Below the pieces are notes generated by a model. It saw nothing but the letters and a program-made list of their open reading frames with translations, was not told the DNA's origin and did no database searches. Positions 22,561 to 31,900 of a DNA stretch of 64,000 nucleotides are shown one piece after another; the stretch's first letter is position 1, and each line of letters opens with the position of its first letter. Origin of the DNA: Notamacropus eugenii (lineage: Eukaryota > Chordata > Mammalia > Diprotodontia > Macropodidae); NCBI RefSeq assembly GCF_028372415.1, contig NC_092879.1:95839700-95903699 (forward strand). Reading direction: 5' to 3'. A program made the position numbers and the translations under genes.

Positions 22561-24795
22561 CCTTGTTGAAATAGTTGTGAGAGATGGCTGTGTAAGATTA
22601 TCAAACATGACATGTAGTTGGTCTTGGGCTAGTGCCCTGTTTTATTGGCTTACATTTCAAATCAGCAATCCAACTTTTAGCCCATGTGTCTTCTCCATCT
22701 ACCTGCACTCCATGCCTGATACCTCTCAGTGACTGGCCATCACCTCCCCTCGAAGTTAGGGAAGGCTCATGAGAAGCATGAGTGACCTTGATCTGGAGCA
22801 GGTTTCCCTGCTTCCATGCCTTGGTGATCCTGAGGGCTTCTCTTCATCTTATGGGGCCTGATTCTTCCTTCCTGCGTAGATTATTTCCACAGCATCCAGG
22901 GAGGGTAAGAAATCAAAGGGAAAACTTCACATGCCAGGTATGGCTCTTCTATTTTTTTTCCCTAGCCTCTCATTGCCTAAGGGGTTGGCTTTCTTGACCT
23001 TGATGCCAAGAAATCCTGGAAAAATGGTGTACCCTTTTTGGCACTGGTATCTCTCCCCCTTGGCCAAGGATCAAGACTGAGGCAAAATCCATTCTCCAGC
23101 CAAACCAAGGATACATCTGTCTAAGATAGAACAACTGGGGATCAGGGGGTATAAATAGAGTAAAAGGCTGGACAAGCGATGCATTGGTCTAGAGAAATGT
23201 ATCCTAGAATACAGAACACACATGATTCAAATGTGGGCCCTCCCTGGCTATGAGTTCTGTGGCTCTGTGCCACAGAGGTCAGGTCAGATTGTGGCCAAGG
23301 CTTGTGGGCTTCTTATGTGGTTCCTCTATGGCAGCTGTAAGAGGGAGCAAGGCCTTCACACCATTGCTCTGTCCAAGTCTACCAGGTTCAGGATCCAAGG
23401 CAATATCCTCTGTGTCACTTTTCATGTTCCCCTCCAAGCCATGGAGAAATGCAGCACAGTAGATCCATGCCCCCAAGTCTTTGGCTCTGGGCTACTGGGC
23501 TGGTGCTTTGTCCTGGAGACAAGAGCCCACTTGCTGCTTCCGGGCTACAGTCCTAGGCCAGGAATGCTCTCTCACTTTTCTCCCCACCCTTTTGCCTGAG
23601 GAAGGATGGGGCTTCTACTCTGCTTCTACTCTGAGGACTGGCTACACCAAGGGCTTGGCCTTCTGTGGGACTGGTTCCCTTTAGAGAGAGGCTGGTGAAC
23701 AGGCACAGTGAATCTACAGTGACTTGGAATGATGGCACCAAGGAGTCATGTGCCCCCTCTTCTAACTGAAGGCATACACAAAATCGTCTTCCCTCTTTTG
23801 GTGGCGATTGTGTTTGTCTTGGACTGCTATAGGGTATAGCACAGAAAACTATTCCCAGTCTGCAAAATAAACTCACACCTCCCTTAAAATGGACCAAAAG
23901 GACTCATCTGGAGATGAGGGGGTGTTTCTCCTTCCTTAAGAGTATGTTTCTTCTGTACCCCAGCCCTTTCTATGGCCTTTATCTTAAAGTGAAGACATTT
24001 CTGATATGCTATTGTGGGCTCAGGGCTTACAATCAGGGGACAGGTAGGGAAAGGTGAGAATGGGTTCATCTCTCAGCTTCCCTTCTCCCCAGTGTCTAAG
24101 CTGAGCCCCATGGCTGGTTAGCTCTTACTGGGCAGGACTAGGTGAATTTTTGTCTCTGTGACCCTAGTGCCTAGCACTGTGCTGACCTATGGTTGGAGTT
24201 AAATCTGTGGTTGTGGAATGGATGGCATACTGAGAGAGCCAGGAGCTAACCTATCCACAGCCCACTGAATTTTATGCTTCTGTGCATTGTGTGTCACCCT
24301 GTGGGGCTTAGTTGAGAGAATCAGGCTGCTGGAGTTGCTCTGTGCTTTCCTAGGAATCCATTGGTCAAGCTTCCTTGTAGCAGTGTGCAAAGAATGGGGA
24401 TTCTCCCTTCTTCCTAAGTGCCTAAAAGCGAGTCTTAGGGGAGTGGGGCCCACTCAAAGGTGTCTTCTGGGAATAGCCCTTTCCCAGATAGTCCCATGGT
24501 TCCCCTGAGAGTTCACAGGTATCAGGGGGGAGCATAGGCTGCTGTTTCCCTGAGATTCTAGATATTCTCATTGAAAGCCTAGAATAGTAACCAACACATT
24601 TCCTGGTGTTTGGGTCTTGGATACTTTACGCTCTGACAAGTTACTGAGCCTGATGGTAGGGATGTGACTGTGTCCTAAGGTGACAATCTGGAGCTATGGA
24701 GATCTAGTATAGGTTATTAAAATTGTAGTACCCAAGGAACAGAGTGATGAGATTACTTTGTTACAAGGTTCAAAGCTTACACCTGGAGGCTGTTG
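22561..24795. other. Unique sequence, no gene recognised
   Basis: Moderate GC and few repeats. Overlapping open frames at 23,222-23,897 on both strands have no recognisable domain and no consistent splice structure. Confidence 0.4.
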
Positions 24796-24800
24796 TTAAT

Positions 24801-24854
24801 ATGGGACATCCCAAAAGCCTTAGTGTAATTGTAAGCTATTCAAGACTTTAGGAC
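24801..24854 (+). mobile_element. Mariner-like terminal fragment, copy 3
   Basis: 'gggacatcccaaaagcctta' then 'gtgtaattgtaagctatt' is a diverged form of the terminal repeat at 8,111, retaining the outer 'gggacatccc'. Confidence 0.5.
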
Positions 24855-24859
24855 CCCCC

Positions 24860-27050
24860 CTCCCCCCACCCTGTACAACCAGGGAATATTTGGAGGAATA
24901 TCCCCCAGCCTTGTTCCCCTATTTGGGTTCTCATTCAGACATCAGGTAGGGGGTTTGGCCAAAGATGTACCAGGGAAGGCTTATGCCATTGTTGTTAATA
25001 TAATATTTAGTGTGTTTTGATCAGGGCAAGTATTGGTTGTTGGAACCAATGATAAGCTCATTTTAGTCAGGGGCAGGGTGGAGATAGAGCGGGACTGGGG
25101 CAATTCTTCCTGGTAGTCTCTCACCAACCCTAAGTGTTTTCACTTCCGGGGAGCTGAGGTCTCTTCGTAAGAGCCAACCTCCAGGGTCAAATTCTGTTCA
25201 CTCCACCCTCTGTCTGGATGCATTCCGATGTCGAAAGAATAAACAACAGAAACTAGAGTAATCGAACACTTACTATTTAATAAATTAAGAGAAATCGCAC
25301 AAAGATCTGGTGCAGGTGATGCATCTAGGCACCAGGTATCTTGACAGCAAGCTACCTAAAGAGCATTCACAAAAGATTGCCTTCAGACAAGGGGTTAGGG
25401 AGAGAGGGAGCATACGAGGCAATCCTTAATTCTTATCATTAATATAGAGATTATAATAATACATCAATATAGAGATTCCATTGAACATTAAGGTTGCAAT
25501 TGATAATCTAACAAGCAAGGTTTTTTTGTTTTTTTTAAACATCCAGGATAGTTAATAGACATTAAGATATTTTGTAGATATAGAGAGTAGTTTAATATTG
25601 AACACAGAAAATTGGTGATTGGCACAGGAGTTGGAGAACCATGACCATGTGAGCTTTACTTGATGCTACTGTGTGACAATATGGAGACTGTCCACAAATG
25701 TGCTCTAAGCTAGTTATCGTTGGAGTTTATTGCTAGTGCAATTGAAAGTCTGTGGGTTTTTCAAAGGATCTCTGTTAACATGTGCTATGAGCTTGCCCTT
25801 TATATTTGACAGAAGAAATAAGATGTTTCCCATTTTCTCCGATACTCACTACTTCAGATCTGAACCAGGGGGGAGGGGGGGGGAGAATCGTGGTCTTGAA
25901 TCAGCTTGAGGGCTGCTAAAGGTGGTATGTTTCAGTCCCTTGTGGTTTCAGCTACTCTGCTGTACAGAAATACACAGAGATGAAATTGTGCGACACACGT
26001 GGTTCGCATGCAGGGTTTCTTTAGACGGTTTCAATTTGGGACAGACGAGCTGGATCTCGTCTGGCTGGTCGTAGGAACGCTTAGACGTGGTTTGACAGAG
26101 CAGACGGGCAAGTTGACTTGGACCTTCTTGTGACGCTTTTTTTTTGGGGGGGAAGGAGAAATCCATGCTCGAAGAAATGACCGACACCTGGTAGTGTTGC
26201 AAAGCAGGCTGAGGCCACCCTGGTTTTGCCCAGTGTGGTGACTCTCCCACTGCCCCTTGGTTTTCATCTTCTAACTAGCTAGGTGATCTCACATTGGACT
26301 TTTCACGAGCACGGACTGCTGCTTGTGTCAAAGCTGGCCATCAAAGATTGGGGCCAGGGGTTCTGGATATTCAGATTCTGCCACCTGCAGTTTCCAGAGT
26401 TTGGAACGTACACTCGGAGGCCGTGCAAATAATGTCGGGCATAAGCTAGCATCATGGAATCCTCCGGGAAAGCCACAGATCTGTGTGAAATGGATACACA
26501 CACGGAAACACAACCACTGGGAACACTTGTCTACTCTGCACACAGCACAGACTGGATGACCAGACGTGAATATTCCTCAGGCCCCATTGTAGGTGCTCTG
26601 AGTGAGGATGGTCATGGAACTGAAATGGAATCCTTAATAGAGCGGCAGACCCGCGAAGAACACACAAATTAGAACACAACACAAATTGGTCACAAGGCTT
26701 AACTTCTTGTACGTGATTGTAATAGGATGACAAGCTTGCCACTTGCACAAATCAGCTGCAGCCTTTGCCTGTACTAGCTAACGTGCGGAAGGATTCAAAC
26801 AGGAGATAACTTTAGCTTTGGAAAATCCAATGGAAACTCTGTATTTCTTTTTATTCCCAGAGTTAGATAAACATTTTGATAGATTGACATTCCAAGGGCC
26901 TACTCCCGTAGTACTGAATCAAGTTAACACTTGTTAAGTCTCCTCCTCTTAACTTGCCAGGTGTTACCCTTCAAGCTCCCGCTATTAGCTTTGCTTGAGA
27001 AAGGACTATGGAAGTTTGCCCTAAAGAGAGGTACTTGAATCTTTCTTTTA
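24860..27050. other. Downstream flank of the receptor gene; CpG-bearing patch near 26 kb
   Basis: Mostly unique. A G-rich run lies at 25,868-25,883. From about 25,980 to 26,680 CG dinucleotides are clearly more frequent than in the neighbouring intergenic DNA, and an 8-bp perfect stem (26,042-26,049 with 26,056-26,063) sits within it. No coding frame was recognised. It may be distal 3' UTR, a regulatory island or a younger insert. Confidence 0.4.
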
Positions 27051-27051
27051 G

Positions 27052-28052
27052 TTTATTTTTTTTTCTCCTAAAATCTCTGTCCATATAAGGCTAGAAGGTA
27101 TTATAATTCTGCTTTTTGATTTTTTTTTGCTTGCTTGATTTTTGTCTAAAGCAATAAGGAATTCTAGGATCAAGGGTTTAACCTCCCAGGGAATATCAAA
27201 TCTTGGAATGGGTGGATAGCTCTAGGATCGCATCACTGAGCTCCATCATGGGACTAGATTTTTTTGAACGAGGACCACCAAAAGAATGCTAATTTCCAAT
27301 CATTTGGTGCCGAAATGCAAATTTGAAATGTGGTCCTCGTGAGGTGATTAGCTAGTGGTGTATGTATCTCTTATTGTCCTTCCACTCCACAGTTCCAGTT
27401 GCCTAGCTGCTATGGTAGCATATCGCTACATTTGGGGGATGGACATTGTCGTCAAATGCCAACAGAATTAGCTTGAGCTTTCAGACAATGTCTTGGTTCA
27501 CCCCAACATCGAACAAGGCTTGATTCTACCCCGATGGAGAACCCCTCAGTAGCTGGTTAGCACCGGTGAGTTTCCAAGGCCAGAACCCCATCTTATCATG
27601 ATAATGTGTGTGCATGAAGAGAGCAAGGATATAAAGCATATATTTACGTGCTTCCAAATAGGTAGATTTTAGAGTGGCCTGGGGCCATGGCTGCGTGCAC
27701 CTTCTTGGGTTTCAAGGAAAGTACCACCCAAGAGAGACAGCCCTTTTCTTCCTCCGATACTTAAAAAAAGGTTGACTTTTTTTAGTCTGCCAACAGAACA
27801 GATTCAGGTAATTGGTCTTTTAGAAATCTCTTGTGCACAGTAAATATAAAACTTTAAACCTCACTCATTGGCATGGATCAAAGTACAAGATTGAAAAGCC
27901 ATACTCAAAAACCTTTGCTCAGAATGTTGTATTTACAGGAATCTCTAAGCGGCACAGGAAATTCTTGCGAGTCAATCTCCTGTGCTAATTCACTCGACTG
28001 GATTTCCTATGCCGGACCTTCATGGTGAGCTGAAGCTCGGGGCTAGACTTCC
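27052..28052 (-). other. Probable 3' UTR of the receptor gene (end uncertain)
   Basis: The roughly 1 kb after the stop codon is unique sequence without recognisable repeats. The first minus-strand AATAAA after the stop that I noticed is at 27057-27052; further candidates are at 26855-26850 and 25731-25726. The end is therefore a guess among these. Confidence 0.35.
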
Positions 28053-28957
28053 TTAGACAGAAGTCACCTTCTCATTGACCATAGTACAAGTATCCTCAAC
28101 TCTTGCTTCCACCGGCTGGGGAGAGCAAGGCTCCATCTCAATCACTACCTCAACTACCTCAGTATTGGGTCTGTCCTCAAGGGGGACAATCTGGGGCACA
28201 TCCTCGTGGTGGCTGGGGCTGTATTCCCTTGGGACAAATCCCCTTGGGGTAAAGTCTCCCCCAGCAAACTCCCGAGCAGCATATTCCCTGGGGTACAGGT
28301 GGGCAGTACAGCCTGGGAACTGCCTGGGAGGGCTCTTGTTTTTCCCCAACCATCCAAAGCTAAGGTATTTGAGGAAGGCCCGGCGGTAGGTCTTGTTGAA
28401 AAGGGTGTACACCAGGGGGTTGATGCCGGAGCACACATAGCCAACCCAAACGAACACACTCAGGAGCTCATCAATAGTTGACTTGCGACAAGACTGAGTG
28501 CAAATAACCGCCATGATATTAGTGATAAAGAACGGGCACCACATGAGCAGGAAGAGAAAGAAGACAATGCCAAGCACCTTGGAGGCCCTACGCTCATTAG
28601 CAATGGCCTGCATGGTCCCCTTACGATAGCCCTCCCGATGACCTGGAGACATAAGGCGAACTGGCCCCCCAACATTGGGATTGTGAATCATAGAGATATT
28701 ATTGGCACTCCTCTCCCTCCGCAAGCAACCAAACTTGGAACGCCTCCTCCGCCTCTCCCCAGGCCCAAACACATTGCTCTGGCCCTGCAAGACCTGAATG
28801 GTCAGGCAGTAAGTGATGACCATAATGAACAGCGGAATGAAAAATGCCACAAAGGAGCCAATGAGCACAAAGTTGGGTTCGTTCAGGCTGCAGCTTCCAT
28901 TCACAAAGACCTTGCTCTCATCCCTCAGGCCGATGATCGGGATGGGCACGGACACAG
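28053..28957 (-). CDS. HTR2C-like: Coding exon 3: ECL2, TM5-TM7, C-terminal tail
   Basis: The acceptor is TTTGCTCTAG (AG at 28959-28958). The exon is open for 301 codons to the stop at 28055-28053. The exon 2/3 joint makes codon 169 GCT (Ala), where HTR2A/HTR2C have Gly. Contents: ECL2 with sequon N188-G-S and C191; TM5 with GSFVAFFIP; an ICL3 with a basic run (RRRRR at 237-241); [20 protein letters not shown] into TM6; TM7 [13 protein letters not shown]. The tail has an unusual PREY/REF-rich segment (390-414), an acidic stretch and the VTSV terminus. The Cys of HTR2A (IQC) and HTR2C (LRC) just after helix 8 is replaced (LSFGW), so that candidate palmitoylation site is missing. Confidence 0.96.
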
Positions 28958-31900
28958 CTAGAGCAAAGACAAAAAGAGGATTATTGTGAGTAGAGCCAAG
29001 AGCATATGCCAGCTGGACTACTTTGACATCCCAGCCTCAGTTGCTGTCACTGAAGATGATCCATCACGATGGGCCTTTGGAACTATGAATGATTCTGATT
29101 CTGAATTTCAACAGGCTGAGCCTGGTGGGTGATAAGTACCAACTGGAAACAAGGGCATGCCTTAGTTCCTCAAAGTGAATTTGAGGGGTCAAACTGGTCT
29201 CAGGAGTTAGGGTCTTTCAACTGGCGTAGTATGGAAAAGACAACCTAGAAGAAGTGTCTTCCATTTTGGAAAGAACCAAGTCTGGGGTATATGGACTCTT
29301 CAGTCAGTTTCCATTTTCAAGACAAACAACATTTAGGTCAATCAACAGCCCAGTGCCTCACCTAAACCTTGGCCCTGGTACCATGCTGCTGGAATACCCT
29401 CATTGAGATATCAAGCACCCATGCCATAGATCTGTGAGTCCAACATTGAGTGCATTTGGATTCCCTTCCTTCCTGAGGCCCCCATTCCCCTTTGCTCATT
29501 GGGGATTTCTGCTGTAGACTCTTGGGTAGACACGTTGGGTCCCTATCAGAAATCCTTGAATGTAGCTACTGTTGATCTGATAGTCATCTATAATTGGAGA
29601 ATAATTTGCTATGACCTATTATGAACTGTGAAACCAGATGAAAGGTGATCCTGAGAAAGGTAACATGTTGTTTCTGTTTGCCAACATTACCTCTAATGCC
29701 CAAATTGTTGCCTTGACTGCTGTGATTCATGAGAATAGTTGACTAAGTAGGTACTTATAGGGGGAAGAGAATAAGGATTTCTGCTGGCACTTACTAAGTG
29801 CCAGGAACTGTGCTAAGTGCTTCACAATTATTATCTCCTTTGATCCTCCCAACAACTGCCACTGGAGGTAGTGTTCCAGTTTTAGAGGAGAAAAGACTTG
29901 CCTAGAGTCACACAGTCAGAAACCATCGGAGTTTGAATGTGAACACTGGGCTTCCTGCCTGACTGCAGACCTGGCGCTCTATGTATGGTGATGCCCCCAC
30001 CTGCATTTTCAAGGAAAACACGTTTAGGATCTGTTAAACTGTGAGCCAGTGGAATAGACATCCCTGTGAGTGTCATTCCAAAGGTGACAACTGACCAGGG
30101 AGGGGAGCAGGAGTGTTCTCCGGATAGAACTAGTTGTACCTAAATGTTGTGCAGTCAAATACTGACATCCAAGTTGGCCAGGGAGGATGGACTAAAGTTT
30201 GCTCATGTAGAATTTATATTATTCACTTATTTTTATGAGGGTTTAAAATATCTGTATTAGAAAGAATGAAACGGGGAAGATGACCCCTCGTGTCTCCTCA
30301 GACAAGTCACCGGGGGCAGCAAGGAGGCACAGGAGACCTGGAGTCAAGAAAACCTGAGTTCAAATGGGGATAAGGAGATAATAATGATAAAGTGCTAATT
30401 AGCACAGTGGCTGGTGCTGAATAAATCTTCAATATCATTGTGTCTGCACCATCCCTTATGAATATAGCAGCTTGTCTCTGTCTTGGAAAATACTGTGCTC
30501 TGAGTCACTGAGGCTTGGCCTGTGGTGCTGCCAGAGATATCCAAGTCTCAGCTATATCAAGGTTTGGAATTCAGGGGTCACTACTCCCTGTACTTAGGCC
30601 AGAGACCATGGGGTACTTTTCCAGGAGTTCACTGGAACACCAGTTACATGGTTCATAGATGATGACCTATGCTCACTTGGCAATACATGGCAGTTGGAGC
30701 AGCTGTCTTGTAGTGAGGGGAGCGTAGTAGGTATTAGAACTATCCATGGTGAGAACAAGTTTGAATTTTGTATTCTCCTTGAAATCATTGTCAAGTCGGT
30801 TCTCTTTCTGAATATTCCAGTGTAGGCTTCCAGGGAAGGTTGTTTCTAACTACCTGCAAACCTAGTGGATTACTAATTACTGAGTTTCTTAGCTATAGCA
30901 TCTCTTTTCCCCTCTTTGATCTTTCTCAAGAAATCTAGTCTGCCCTATCAGCTAAGTAGGGGAAACATCAGCAATGTGTGATAGGTTCCCAAAGGAAGTT
31001 ATTATTCTTAACACCCTCCCTCTCCCACCACCAGTTAGGGAGTGTTACTCTCTTTCATATTCAACCCCTTTATTGGACTGCTCACCTACTGTTGTCAATT
31101 TCCCATATGGCATCTCTTGTATATATAAACTTTATGCTCCCTCTGCTCCTGTGTTTGGTACCACCTGATCTGTGCCACTGTGATCAAAAGTAGTATTTCT
31201 GATGACCTGATCTACGTGCCTTGACTACCTAGAAATACTAATTGGCTGACTTCAAAACATAGACTATTGGTGGGAGGTTCCAGAGGTTCCCACATCTCCT
31301 TTGGCTCTTTCACCTTGATGTATCCTCTCTTCTAGACCTGGCTGCCTGTGAACTGTTTCCTATATGTGATGTACCATCTGCTGTCACCATGGGAGGGAAA
31401 TTACCTGTGTGATGCTCTGGGATTCTATGACAGAGCCATCAGTTGAGTTAACTGGATGGTTGTGGGCCCATTTGCAGATAGAAGAGAATTGGGACTAGGG
31501 GCTATCTTTGAATATAGTTATGCATTAGAGACAGGGTTTGGAGCAGGACCTTTGGGCCCTCTCCAACATCCCTTGACATTCTAGTCGGTATGCAGAAGAC
31601 AACTACACTAACATATTTGGAGCTGACGTGGGAACAAGTGCTGTTGCTTTTGGAGCATCGTTGACAGCTGGCAAGATGTCACCATTTAAGGAGCAAGGGC
31701 AGACCAACTTACCCATCGAGATGGTCCAGACAATGGCAATCTTCAGAAGGGCCTTAGTGCGAGAGTTGAAGCGGCTATGCTCAATTGGGTTCCGGATAGC
31801 AATGTAGCGATCCAGGGAGATAGCACAGAGGTGCATGATGGATGCAGTCGAGAAGAGCACATCAAGGGAGATCCACATTGGGCAGAGTTGTTTTGGAAGA

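Larger units (their letters stand above)
28958..31712 (-). other. Receptor intron 2 (2,755 nt)
   Basis: Bounded by GTAAGT and CTCTAG. It holds a reverse-orientation CORE/MIR-type SINE (29,780-29,990) and a short tRNA-SINE head (30,310-30,368). The first 100 nt after the donor show no obvious complement to the HTR2C-type editing region of exon 2. No other gene was recognised. Confidence 0.85.

Noticed and set aside
23222-23897. Possible gene from overlapping 114-125 codon frames on both strands
   Set aside because: No recognisable domain, no matching splice sites and no codon-level signal visible by eye.
28075-28961. Plus-strand open frames over the receptor's last exon
   Set aside because: Antisense shadows of a strongly conserved coding exon; the receptor frame on the minus strand explains the openness.
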